A DNA stretch of 64,000 bases. Source: Onthophagus taurus (Eukaryota; Arthropoda; Insecta; Coleoptera; Scarabaeidae). The translations under genes were made by a program, and so were the position numbers. Location of the stretch: assembly GCF_036711975.1 (NCBI RefSeq), contig NC_091971.1:18235501-18299500 (forward strand), given 5' to 3'. The notes under the pieces were generated by a model. The model was not told the DNA's origin. It saw nothing but the letters and a program-made list of their open reading frames with translations, and did not search any database. Shown in pieces: positions 11,400 to 23,126 of the stretch. Position 1 is the stretch's first letter. Each line of letters starts with the position of its first letter.

Positions 11400-12228
11400 G
11401 TATTGGTTCGAAGATCCGAACTAAACTTTATATACGCCTTCTAGGCATGATAAGAAGTATATTTATCGAAAGAAATTCCGCTTGCAAAGGGTCCGCGGGG
11501 GTGAACTACCCCGCAGTAGATTATAATTTACTCTACCGCCCTTATTCGGTTGAAGATCCGAACCAAACTTTACACAAATCTTCTAGACTACATTAGAATC
11601 AAATATCCGTTAATAATTTTCACTTGCATAGGGACCGCGGGGGTGAACTACCCACCAGTAGATTTTAATTACCCCTACCGCCCTTATTCGGTCGAAGATC
11701 CGAACCAAACTTTACACAAATCTTCTAGACTACATTAGAATCAAATATCCGTTAACAATTTTGACTTGCATAGGGACCGCGGGGGTGAACTACCCACCAG
11801 TACATTTTAATTACCCCTACCGCCCTTATTCGGTCGAAGATCCGAACCAAACTTTACACAAATCTTCTAGACTACATTAGAATCAAATATCCGTTAACAA
11901 TTTTCACTTGCATAGGGACCGCGGGGGTGAACTACCCACCAGTAGATTTTAATTACCCCTACCGCCCTTATTCGGTCGAAGATCCGAACCAAACTTTACA
12001 CAAATCTTCTAGACTACATTAGAATCCAATATCCGTTAACAATTTTCACTTGCATAGGGACCGTGGGGGTGAACTACCCACCAGTAGATTTTAAATACCC
12101 CTACTGCCCTTATTCGGTCGAAGATCCGAACCAAACTTTACACAAATCTTCTAGACTACATTAGAATCAAATATTCGTTAACAATTCTCACTTGCATAGG
12201 GACCGCGGGGGTGTACTACCCACCAGTA
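11400..12228 (+). repeat. 142-bp tandem satellite, left arm of foldback element 1
   Basis: The phrase GGGACCGCGGGGGTGAAC recurs at 11631, 11773, 11915, 12057 (GTGG variant) and 12199, exactly 142 bases apart. A diverged edge unit is at 11489 (GGGTCCGCGG). A still more diverged unit can be traced from about 11400 into the terminal repeat. Confidence 0.95.
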
Positions 12229-13932
12229 GAATTTATATTTTTTATCCAAATCTAATTTTTGTTTTCATTGTTTCATTTACTTGTTGGTATTTTTGGCAAA
12301 TTAAACCTAGTAAACCAAAAGATAAGAATGTCATGGCCTTCTAACAAAAACACATGGTTTTTGGAAATCTATGTATGATTTTGATAAATTTGTCAATATT
12401 AGGGAAACTACAATAAATAAGTATATGAATATTTATAGATAATTTGTAGAGAATAAAATTCCCTTCTGGTAGGCTAAAAAAATTTGAGGGGTTCCATTTA
12501 AAATTTTCGATTTTTTTACTGTAGCGAGCTATCAGCGAATTTATCTTTTTATGTTGCTAAGTTATTTATTACTATGTTTATAAAAAACAATTATTATTAT
12601 TAATTTCGTAATAACGTTATCATTAAAATTAAATACATTTTATTACAACAAATTTTTTTATAAAAAAATTAAAATACGCTTTACACGTACCATTGAATAT
12701 GCAGAAACGGTAATATAAACCTGTATGCAGAAACCTGTATACAGGTTTCTGCATACAGGTACTGTAATACTGTAATAAAACAAATGATAATTTATTTGAC
12801 AACATCTGAAGAGTAAACGTACCAATTTAGAGCATTTTCGAATGAAGGTTGCTGAGATATGGGATTATAAAGAGCATAATAATAAAAAGTAGCATATAGT
12901 ATAATTTGCCAAAAGGAAATTCAAATCAAAATAAGTCGAAAACGAAACATGTTAGGTGCTAATAACTTTTATCAAAGTCAACCTATTTTTTGGTTTAGCC
13001 CTGCTTGATTAAAGACTAATTTTAAACGTATTTTCAATTTTTAAAAAACAAGTGAGCCTTGACAGTGAAAGAAAAACTCTTTTTGTGGCAGCTAAAGTAC
13101 CTTTTCTGTTTACAGTACGTGAAAGTGTTACTAAGAAGTTTTGTTCAGAATGAAAAACTTTGATAAAAATCCATATCAAACAAAATTACTTTCCTGTCAA
13201 TGTTAATCTGTCAAACTGTAATTTAGTAAACTTAAAGTGTTTTTTAAATACAATATTAATTAAAATTAATTAAAAGAAGTACTTGTTGGCGTTTAATCAA
13301 AAGATTTCTTACAGCAGGAAGTGTTCACTATACGAGAAAAAATTATGATGAAACTGATTAACTGTCTTCTTTTGTGGGTGAATAAACACTTAATTTTTTG
13401 TGAACATTTTAAGAACGGTTTGTTTATTTCTCCCGAACAATCTGAATCTCAAAACAAGAAATCGTTATAATGTACTATTGACGAAAATAATAAACAATGG
13501 GTTTTATCAAAGTAGGCCGATGATTCCGACAATTTGCATATGGTCATAACTTTTCATTCTGAATAAAATTTCTTAGTAACATTTTAGCATATTGTAAAGT
13601 GAAAAGGTACTTTACCTGACGAACAAGAAGTTTTCGCTTCAGTATCAACACTCACTTTTATATGTTCTAAATAAGTTTTTAACCAAGAAGGGCTAAATCC
13701 CAAAAGATGACAATTAATATCGACAAAATTTTAAATTTTATAAAAGTCGTTTTACCTATCCGGGAACACACTGCATATTAAAATATAAAAAATAAATAGC
13801 TGTTAAGAATATATTCAGCAATGTAAAGCAATGTTGCTACAATAATTATTTGAGTGAATAGGCGATGAAATTTCACCCTAACCACCAAAGTAGTTTTATA
13901 ATATTAAAATAACATACATTCCAAAACCGTTG
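12229..13932. other. Centre of foldback element 1
   Basis: AT-rich and non-coding. It contains a 42-bp perfect palindrome (12719-12760). It also has a diverged inverted-repeat pair, about 12940-13250 against 13490-13740, sharing for example TTTAGCCCTGCTTG and CAAGAAGGGCTAAA. This looks like the remains of a further short inverted-repeat element. No gene is seen. Confidence 0.55.
12719..12760. repeat. 42-bp perfect palindrome
   Basis: The half-site ACCTGTATGCAGAAACCTGTA is followed at once by its exact reverse complement, with no loop. Confidence 0.9.
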
Positions 13933-16140
13933 AAAATTGTTAACGGATATTTGATTCTAATGTAGTCTAGAAGATTTGTGTAAAGTTTGGTTCGGATCTT
14001 CGACCGAATAACGGCGGTAGGGGTAATTAAAATCTACTGGTGGGTAGTTCACCCCCGCGGTCCCTATGCAAGTGAAAATTGTTAACGGATATTTGATTCT
14101 AATGTAGTCTAGAAGATTTGTGTAAAGTTTGGTTCGGATCTTCGACCGAATAAGGGCGGTAGGGGTAATTAAAATTTACTGGTGGGTAGTTCACCCCCGC
14201 GGTCCCTATGCAAGTCAAAATTGTTAACAGATATTTGATTCTAATGTAGTCTAGAAGATTTGTGTAAAGTTTGGTTCGGATCTTCGACCGAATAACGGCG
14301 GTAGGGGTAATTAAAATCTACTGGTGGGTAGTTCACCCCCGCGGTCCCTATGCAAGTCAAAATTGTTAACAGATATTTGATTCTAATGTAGTCTAGAAGA
14401 TTTGTGTAAAGTTTGGTTCGGATCTTCGACCGAATAACGGCGGTAGGGGTAATTAAAATCTACTGGTGGGTAGTTCACCCCCGCGGTCCCTATGCAAGTC
14501 AAAATTGTTAACGGATATTTGATTCTAATGTAGTCTAGAAGATTTGTGTAAAGTTTGGTTCGGATCTTCGACCGAATAAGGGCGGTAGGGGTAATTAAAA
14601 TCTACTGGTGGGTAGTTCACCCCCGCGGTCCCTATGCAAGTCAAAATTGTTAACGGATATTTGATTCTAATGTAGTCTAGAAGATTTGTGTAAAGTTTGG
14701 TTCGGATCTTCGACCGAATAAGGGCGGTAGGGGTAATTAAAATCTACTGGTGGGTAGTTCACCCCCGCGGTCCCTATGCAAGTCAAAATTGTTAACGGAT
14801 ATTTGATTCTAATGTAGTCTAGAAGATTTGTGTAAAGTTTGGTTCGGATCTTCGACCGAATAAGGGCGGTAGGGGTAATTAAAATTTACTGGTGGGTAGT
14901 TCACCCCCGCGGTCCCTATGCAAGTCAAAATTGTTAACGGATATTTGATTCTAATGTAGTCTAGAAGATTTGTGTAAAGTTTGGTTCGGATCTTCGACCG
15001 AATAAGGGCGGTAGGGGTAATTAAAATCTACTGGTGGGTAGTTCACCCCCGCGGTCTCTATGCAAGTGGAAATTGTTAACGGATATTTGATTCTAATGTA
15101 GTCTAGAAGATTTGTGTAAAGTTTGGTTCGGATCTTCGACCGAATAACGGCGGTAGGGGTAATTAAAATCTACTGGTGGGTAGTTCACCCCCGCGGTCCC
15201 TATGCAAGTGAAAATTGTTAACGGATATTTGATTCTAATGTAGTCTAGAAGATTTGTGTAAAGTTTGGTTCGGATCTTCGACCGAATAACGGCGGTAGGG
15301 GTAATTAAAATCTACTGGTGGGTAGTTCACCCCCGCGGTCCCTATGCAAGTGAAAATTGTTAACGGATATTTGATTCTAATGTAGTCTAGAAGATTTGTG
15401 TAAAGTTTGGTTCGGATCTTCGACCGAATAAGGGCGGTAGGGGTAATTAAAATCTACTGGTGGGTAGTTCACCCCCGCGGTCTCTATGCAAGTGGAAATT
15501 GTTAACGGATATTTGATTCTAATGTAGTCTAGAAGATTTGTGTAAAGTTTGGTTCGGATCTTCGACCGAATAACGGCGGTAGGGGTAATTAAAATCTACT
15601 GGTGGGTAGTTCACCCCCGCGGTCCCTATGCAAGTGAAAATTGTTAACGGATATTTGATTCTAATGTAGTCTAGAAGATTTGTGTAAAGTTTGGTTCGGA
15701 TCTTCGACCGAATAAGGGCGGTAGGGGTAATTAAAATGTACTGGTGGGTAGTTCACCCCCGCGGTCCCTATGCAAGTCAAAATTGTTAACGGATATTTGA
15801 TTCTAATGTAGTCTAGAAGATTTGTGTAAAGTTTGGTTCGGATCTTCGACCGAATAAGGGCGGTAGGGGTAATTAAAATCTACTGGTGGGTAGTTCACCC
15901 CCGCGGTCCCTATGCAAGTGAAAATTATTAACGGATATTTGATTCTAATGTAGTCTAGAAGATTTGTGTAAAGTTTGGTTCGGATCTTCAACCGAATAAG
16001 GGCGGTAGAGTAAATTATAATCTACTGCGGGGTAGTTCACCCCCGCGGACCCTTTGCAAGCGGAATTTCTTTCGATAAATATACTTCTTATCATGCCTAG
16101 AAGGCGTATATAAAGTTTAGTTCGGATCTTCGAACCAATA
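13933..16140 (-). repeat. 142-bp tandem satellite, right arm of foldback element 1
   Basis: The inverted form of the left-arm unit. The GCGGTCCCTATGCAAG phrase recurs from 14057 to 15903 in 142-base steps, with a diverged edge unit (GCGGACCCTTTGCAAG) at 16045, so 15 units. Units fall into subtypes by small differences: TCAAAATT, GTGAAAATT or GTGGAAATT, and AACGGCGG or AAGGGCGG. Confidence 0.95.
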
Positions 16141-17042
16141 CGGGAGCTGCAGCCAGTTATTTTAATTAAAATTGCTGATTGTACCTTGATATTAGTGATA
16201 AATATATTTTAATTTTGTCTAATTACTTTTAATATACTGTAATTAACTTCTTAAGTTGATAATGTAATGTTTCTTTGTTTGAAAAAATTGGGCCCCCGTG
16301 TGTCCGGTATTACGGACGTCTATGGGCGTTCGGGTATCATCGGAAATTTTTACTGCTATCTTTTACTGCTGTCTTCACACCGGTCTATTCATCCCAATCT
16401 TTCGATTTAAAATAATTTCAAGATGGCTGTCACATCCAGTGTACCGGAAGTAGCCTACAACTTCGATATTTTAAATGGAAGACTGCAATTTTTATTGGAT
16501 ATTTGAATTGAAAAACGGTTTTTTTAATCAAAAATCACAATACAAAATTCACTTAAACACCTTGGAGAGCCGCAAAAATTCCGTCTTATTTTTTACATAA
16601 GGTTTGTACTTTTACAATAGGAAGATGCCCAGGTCTTTCCTGTTTCTATATTTTTCGGTATTCCTAACGTATATTGCCGTTTTACTCATCAGTGAATTAA
16701 GTTTACTTGAAAAAGGATATTTGAGGTACCAGTGCATTTTATTATTCTTGGAAAACTATCGGTTTTAGAACAAAGGTTCTTCGCACACAGGTTTGTCCCA
16801 TCTTTTTTTACCAATTTGAACAATATTAAAATAAATACGTTTCTCGTGGACAAATGAAAAGGTTGTTTCCCGGAATGTTAAGAAAAAAGTGAGCATCATA
16901 AAAACCCCCACTGTACCGTAAGGGAAGGTTTCGTGGAGACTAAGATTGCTAAAGTTATTCATTCGAGTTCCATATTCAGCGTTAAACAGTTGTTCACAAA
17001 TTGTATCGTATAATATAGTTTAATTGCATGCTTGATTATAAA

Positions 17043-19022
17043 ATGAGTAAAAGACAACCAATTTTTGAGTGTGAAAACGACCCCCTTAATTTCTGTTATG
17101 TGTGTGGTGAATATGTCGTCAAGAAAAACATACGTAAATTTACCAATTCGGTACAAGAAAATTATCTCCAATATTTTGGAATACCAGCTGAGAATCTTCA
17201 AGAACAATGGACACCAAGTTTTTTATGTCTTAATTGTCATATAAATCTTAGTGGATGGGCCTCCGGCGCGCCAGGGTATGTGTTTCATGTTAAAAATACT
17301 TTATAATTTATAACTTTTTTTAACATTAGGCGGTACATGAAATTTGGCGTACCAATGATTTGGAAAGAACCACTTTGTCATACAACCGACTGCTACTTTT
17401 GCCTAAGTAAACAAACCGGAATTGGGAAAAATATGCGATGGGTTTATGCAAATGTACCATCTGTCACGTTTCCAGTTCCGCATTCAGATACACTTCCCAT
17501 CCCCAACTGCCCTGATTTATCTCAGTCCCAAACTTCCGTTATATCTCAGTCCTCAACTACTGATACGTCAGATTTCCGAAGTGATTTAACTGAATGTCAA
17601 GGACAGCATGAACAGCATCATCTAACACAGGAAGAACTGAATGATTAGGTGAGAGACTTGGAGCTTTCAAAGGAGAAAGCAGAATTACATGCATCTCGTA
17701 TGAAGCAATATCACTTTTTGGATACGAGTGTTAAAGTAACATATTACAGAGACCGTGACAGGCCTTACACAAAGTATTATACGTCAACTGATAACATATG
17801 CTTTTGCAAAGACATTCCCGGTTTGTTCGAGGAGCTTGGCCAGCCTTATAATGCATACGAGTGGCGGTTATTTATTGATAGCAATAAAAGTAGTTTGAAA
17901 GCAGTTCTCTTGCATAATGGAAATGAAGAACCATCAATTCCGATCGCGCATGCTGTAAATACCAAAGAATCGTACGAAACAATGGTTAAACTATTAAAAT
18001 CTCTTAATTACGAAGACCATGACTGGAAAGTTTGTGCCGATTTAAAAGTCACAGGCATGTTATGTGGTTTACAAAGCGGCTACACGAAATATTGTTGTTT
18101 CCTTTGTCTTTGGGACAGCCGCGCAAGGGAACACCATTATAAGAGGAAGCAATGGCCTGAAAGAAAAAGCCACACCCTCGGCGAGGGCAACATTAAATAC
18201 TTGCCTCTTATTAAAAAAGAAAACATCCTTCTACCGCCATTACATATTAAACTTGGACTCTTCAAGAATTTTGTGAAAGCGCTGGATATAGAAGGCCAAG
18301 CGTTTGCTTATTTAAGAACCTTATTTGAAAATCTTTCATTCGCAAAAATCAAGGAAGGTGTTTTCAACGGTCCACAAATAAAAAAACTTTTAAAAGATGA
18401 CAAATTTCAAACCTATTTATCATCCGTTGAAGCTGCAGCCTGGAATTCGTTTCAGTTAATTGTTTCTGATTTTCTTGGAAACAATAAAAGCCTGAATTAC
18501 GAGACAATTGTTGAAAATTTGCTTCAGAATTATGCAAAAATGTGTATAGATCATTATTATTATTATTCCGGGTATCCGTAAAGTACCGGCATCCCTGCAG
18601 GTTCCGAGTTAAGAGACATTTTGATTCAGAATAAAAAAACAATGAAGGAATGACACGTTTTTTATTCTGAATTTAATTTCGATGTACATTTCAAAAGCTA
18701 TGGGTATGCAGGCAGTTCACAAATACACGTTATTTCATTATTTTCAGTTATACGTTTAATTTTATTTTAATTTTTTCCAACAGGTGTAAATATGTCTCTA
18801 AAAATTCATTTTTTACACTCACACTTAAATTTCTTCCCGGAGAATCTTGGTGACGTAAGTGACGAACATGGCGAAAGATTCCACCAACAAATGAAGAACA
18901 TTGAGCGGCGTTATCAGGGAATTTGGGATGAAAGAATGATGGGAGACTATATCTGGTTCCTTATAAGAGAGACGGATTCTCAAAGAAACAGAAGGCAAAG
19001 CGGGGGGCAAACTTATTTCTAA
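17043..19022 (+). pseudogene. Element A transposase-like gene, one nonsense codon
   Basis: Three exons: 17043-17275, 17330-18543 and 18784-19022. Both introns are GT-AG and both split codons rejoin in frame, giving 561 codons plus stop. One in-frame TAG at 17646-17648 breaks it. The N-terminus has cysteine pairs of a zinc-binding module (FCYVC, LCLNC, DCYFC). The core has the order WRLFIDSN, then VCADLKV with GYTKYCCFLCLWD, then LPPLHIKLGLFKNFVKAL, and finally SDEHGERFHQ, which may supply the acidic residues of a DDE/RNase H-like catalytic site. I recognise this as a transposase-like family widespread in insects and usually annotated as an uncharacterised protein. The superfamily is not established here. 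Confidence 0.75.
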
Positions 19023-20184
19023 GACTTGTGCATACTATTTTATAAATACCTAAGTGTTACAATCAAAATAAACTGAATGAAGAACTGTATTTCGTGCTTT
19101 TTGAGAAAAATTACAGAAACAGGAAAAGCTGGATGTTGGCACTTTGACTCACAAATGATCATAATTTCGATATTTCTCTGTAGGCTTTGGTCGTAAATAC
19201 TGTCTTCCTATTGTAAAAGTACAAACTGTATGTAAAAAATAAGACGAAATTTTTGAGTTTCTCTTTTTGCGAGTGAATTTTGTATTGTCATTTTTGATTA
19301 AAAAAACCGTTTTCAATTCAAATATCCAATAAAGATTGCAGCATTCCGTTTAAAATAACGAAATTGTAGGCTACTTCCGGTACACTAGATGTGGCAGCCA
19401 TCTTGAAATTATTTTAAATCGAAGGATTGGGATGAATAGCTCCTACACGTAAAATCTCAGAAACGTATGAACATGAAACCTAAAAATTTCTAACGGTCTA
19501 GTTGCGCGGAATTTTTTGTACAAGAAAAAGCTGTGCTCTCACATATAGAAGATCATAATTTTTGGTAATTTCTCCACCGTTTCTCATCCTGCGTACCTTA
19601 TTGTCTTCTAAAAAGAGCAAACTTTACGTAGAAGGTAAAAAAGAATTTTTCTGCGACTCTACACGGATATTGAATGAATTTTTGGTTCACATTTTGTCTA
19701 AAAAAATCCTTTTTTCACATATTATGGGCCATTGTTTTAAAACTACCGAACCGATTGGAATAAGCATTAATACCATTTATTGGCTATACAATACTCTTTA
19801 ATTTGATGAATAGCACCACCAGATCGGTCATCTCTAACTCGAAATATGCTGCAAATAGTCAAAGTACCTCTAAAAAAAAAAAAAAAAATCATAGCTCCAA
19901 AACGTATCCATAGAAAAAATTTTAAATGTGATTTTTGAGTTTAGGGGACCAAACTACATAAGAAAAATACAGTGGCGTCAGATGTACATTTTATGATTTT
20001 TTTTTTGTAGACTAGTGTAATTATTCTTTCAAACTGAGACAATATCTTTAATGTTTATTTTTACATCTTTTATACTTCTTGATTTTCTGCCAATTCAATC
20101 CGATTGAAATAATGTAAAAATGAAATGTCTCGTGAATAGAGATTCTACATCGAATCTTACTTAGGATATCCTGTCGATCTAACT

Positions 20185-20418
20185 TCATACTTCTGATTGA
20201 TTCCACAAAATGTGTAGAACCTCTGACACATAAGGAGACAGAATTGTGGCAAAGTGTTTTGTCATCTGATACGTAGGAGAATTTTTAGGACTGATAATAG
20301 GGCGTAGTGGGATATCCGATTTATGGATTTTAGGTAATCCATATATTCGTGTTGGTACTGGGGCCTCTACGAATAAACTTCTCTGTTCTTCTGCTGGGAT
20401 TTCTGTAGATTTTACCAA
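20185..20418 (-). pseudogene. Penelope-like element reverse transcriptase fragment
   Basis: The minus-strand frame reads [18 protein letters not shown] followed by [14 protein letters not shown]. This is the hallmark YGLPKIHK...LRPI block of Penelope-like reverse transcriptases. Only this block remains, with no endonuclease domain or long repeats. Confidence 0.8.
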
Positions 20419-21177
20419 TTCTTACATTTTCCTTATTATCGTCTCGGTTATGTCCTTTTTTATTTTTTTATAGGTGGCAGATTTTAATTTCCACATACTT
20501 GTGGTGTTCATAAAAATTTATTGGATATTATATGGATGAATTGTAAATGTTATATACAGATTTTTTATTTTATTACTTTATAACATTCTTTTACATAATA
20601 TATTCTTATATAAAATCAATAAGTAAAGCGATTCTGGTGTGTCTTACTGGAGCTCCAACATGGCATACCATTTGGACAATTGGGCTCCATTGTCAAATGC
20701 GAAAAAGATCCAAACAACGCAACAAAAGTAATGGAGTATTCTTTAACCAATAAAAATATTTATTAAATTAACTATTTAGAGAAAAACTACTTTGATAAAA
20801 GTATCTAAGGTTAGTAGTAGAGCGAGAGAAGAAGTTTCTTGTATGATTTATTATAACACAAGCAATATAACTTAATGCTGGTCTTGTATTTATCTTCCCC
20901 ATTCATAAATACGGAATGCGTCTAGAAATTAAATTATAAAACACCAACAAATACAATTTTTTTATCTATTTGGGGAAAATCAATTTGAAATAAATATTCA
21001 TTAAAGGGAATTTTGAGATAATAAATAAAATTATTTATATTGTTATAATATTTTTTTTATTTCTTTTTATTATTGCATTTAGAGAACTACAATTTTTAAT
21101 AAAATAAAAGTGCTATGCACATATTTATTGATGCCGTGTTGTAACTCTGGAGCTTTGTCGTATGCTGTACGAAAATC
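20419..21177. other. Intergenic, nothing recognised
   Basis: AT-rich, without recognisable coding content. The end nearest 21177 is the 3' flank of metallothionein copy 3. Confidence 0.4.
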
Positions 21178-21584
21178 TTAGCATTCACAAGTACATTCAC
21201 ATCTATACTTTACTTCCCCGGTTTCTGTTACAATTTTCTGGGCAGTATTTAAAGTACAAACGCAATTGCATTCGCAGTCGATGCATTCTTTTCCGGATTT
21301 ATTGAAACATTTACAGATGCATTGGCATTCTTTTGTACCATCGGGAGTTTCAATAGTAGACATTTTTATCAAAGTACAAGATCCATCCTCGTTCTTAGTA
21401 GCTAAAAGAAATGATAAAAAGAAGCAAATTAAAATTAAATTACATTTAGAATGTTTTGTTATTTATTTTTAATTATATTAGCTCAAAATGAAATGGTTAA
21501 ATAGAATTGATTTTTAATAAAGATAACATTCTTTTATGTTATTTATTTATATTTACCTTTGCAACAAGCTATTGGTGCAGACAT
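21178..21584 (-). CDS. Metallothionein-like protein, copy 3
   Basis: Exon 1 is 21557-21584 and exon 2 is 21178-21401, with the intron in the same codon as in the other copies. The product is 83 residues with 16 cysteines. It is the most diverged copy: the start is MSAPIACCKATK, the middle is TKECQCICKCFNKSGKEC, and the third cluster is CECNCVC. The C-terminal block is the same as in copy 2. Stop is TAA at 21178. It now lies 11 kb from copy 2, but about 9.5 kb of that is element A. Confidence 0.85.
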
Positions 21585-21664
21585 CTTTGTTTCTTACTTT
21601 TTGTATTGTTCGATTGAATACAGAAAAAATTTTTTGTTTATGCATTTAGTAGAAACCTGTAGAA

Positions 21665-21726
21665 TTTATATACCAATTCAAAAACTACATAAAAGCGAGT
21701 GCACATTTGTATTGGTATCGTGTGCA
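21665..21726 (-). promoter_or_regulatory. Metallothionein copy 3 promoter: TATA and two MRE cores
   Basis: TATATAAA lies at 21665-21672, MRE core TGCACTC at 21697-21703 and core TGCACAC at 21720-21726, read on the minus strand. The GATAAG seen further up in copies 1 and 2 is absent; the matching place reads GATATC. Confidence 0.75.
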
Positions 21727-21749
21727 AAAACGGCCCGAGTGAACGATAA

Positions 21750-22249
21750 AGCAAGTCGATATCAATGTAAGCAACAATTTCATACGCGTTTGAGCTCTTG
21801 TATAAATACAACGTTTTATCCGTATTTTATCCAATTTCTAAGTAATATGTGTTTAATGTTTTACTTGAAATAAAACGTATTTCGAATTTCTTAAAGAAAA
21901 AAAATGCAAAGATAAGTATTTTCTTTTATAATTGTATTTAGAGGAAATTTATAATAAAACAAATCAAATGAAAAAATTTTAATTGAAATTAAAAATCGTT
22001 CTTTAGAAAATAAAAATTGACTATTCTTTACCTTTAGTTTTGTCTTTACTTTGTCTTTACAACTTTCAACAAAAACTTATTCTTTTTCATGAAGTACCAA
22101 AACCGATCTATTCCTGCTATTTCATCGTCGGTTTAAGACGTTGAATTTTTTTGATTATGCATACCATAACGTACATAGCTATAACCACCGCGCGTAATTT
22201 AGCCGAACCACAGAATAATGCAGGTTGAAAACGATCAATGTTAACTGTA
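21750..22249. other. Upstream flank of metallothionein copy 3
   Basis: AT-rich. The first 80 bases still resemble the flanks of copies 1 and 2. Nothing else is seen. Confidence 0.4.
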
Positions 22250-22935
22250 AAATTTTTGTTTCAAAAAATGGTAAAATGTTTATTATATTTTTTAAGTACT
22301 TTGAATAGCCCTTCAAATCTACAGGACAATGCGCCTCTCATAACTTCCAATTTAAGGAATACTAAATCAGATTTAAATAAATCTCTGTGAACGAAAGGTT
22401 TTGTAGATGAATGGGATGGCTTTAATTTTGAAAATGTTTCACGCAAGCAATGAGTAAAGGTTCGTAGACCGTAGTAGACCTGAGTCCAAGAAGTATCATT
22501 GGGAGTTCTTCATACCATCGATTGGTGTTACATTTGGCTATAATGGACGTTTGGAGAGTTTTATGGAACCTCTCTAAAATGCCATTGCTCTGAGGATGAA
22601 AAGATGAAGTATGGATCTATTTTTAATGCCGAATCTGGAAAAGTAGTGGTATAAAACAGTAATAGCCATTGTGTTTGCTGATATATCTTTTACAGGAAAA
22701 GCTTCTGGTCAACGTGTAAAGCTGTGGTACTTTTTTTTTTTGTACGCTGGCCACATAAGATGGAACACAATTGAATAATGTAATGTAAGTAACGAATTTG
22801 ACGAGGTGTTTTGTCTGTTTTAGAATGTATAGAGTATAATAATGTTTTGTGGTCAGTATAAATTGTGAATTGGTGTCCGTGCAAGAACTGCTTAAAAATT
22901 TTTATTGCTGAATATTGATAAAAGTTCTCTGTCAA
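22250..22935 (-). pseudogene. Ty3/gypsy retrotransposon fragment (RNase H and integrase)
   Basis: Two pieces lie in pol order on the minus strand. 22935-22690 matches the RNase H block (AIKIFKQFLHGHQFTIYTDH). About 22640-22250 matches the integrase C-terminal core (SSFHPQSNGILERFH, then LPMILLGLRST). Reverse transcriptase, gag and long terminal repeats are missing, and frames are broken between the pieces. A dead fragment. Confidence 0.8.
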
Positions 22936-23126
22936 ACGTAGAATCGAAGAAAATTAAAAATAATTTTATGGGAATTTTAAAGCAACATATATTTTTAATA
23001 TTTTGAAAGTCGCTATTTCATTATAAATACAGTATATCTACTGAATAATAACGCATTAGTATAAACGCCTGTATATCAATTCAATGTTTTAATAGTTAAA
23101 TATTTTTTGTTTACCAGTTTGAAATT

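Larger units (their letters stand above)
11157..16384. mobile_element. Foldback element 1 with 142-bp satellite arms
   Basis: The ends read ACCGGTGTGAAGACAGCAG and its inverse. A perfect 9-bp target duplication, CTATTCATC, lies at 11148-11156 and 16385-16393. About 245 bp of terminal repeat is followed on each side by a tandem 142-bp array, the two arrays being inverted to each other (6 core units left, 15 right). A 1.7-kb centre lies between them. No transposase is present. The 9-bp duplication and long arms fit Mutator-like (MULE) or Drosophila FB-type foldback elements. Confidence 0.9.
10566..20017 (+). mobile_element. Element A: DNA transposon with ~830-bp inverted repeats, interrupted by a foldback element
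   Basis: The termini read CACTAGTCTACAAAA and its inverse, with TAA on both outer sides (10563-10565, 20018-20020). The left repeat is 10566-11156 continued at 16394 to about 16630 after the nested insertion; the right repeat is about 19205-20017. Without the insertion the element was about 4.2 kb. It carries one three-exon transposase-like gene (17043-19022). The TAA could be a 3-bp target duplication, but in AT-rich DNA this may be chance. I cannot place it in a named superfamily. Confidence 0.85.

Noticed and set aside
11550-15991. Identical 62-codon ORFs in both satellite arms
   Set aside because: They arise from the repeat unit read in one frame, with no codon bias and no start context; no protein is supported.
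11400-16140. Regular repeats as a CRISPR array
   Set aside because: Units are 142 bp, directly adjacent without unique spacers, and lie inside a eukaryotic transposon; this is satellite DNA.
22020-22110. Possible fourth metallothionein copy
   Set aside because: A phrase like the exon 1 splice donor is present, but no cysteine-coding exon follows.
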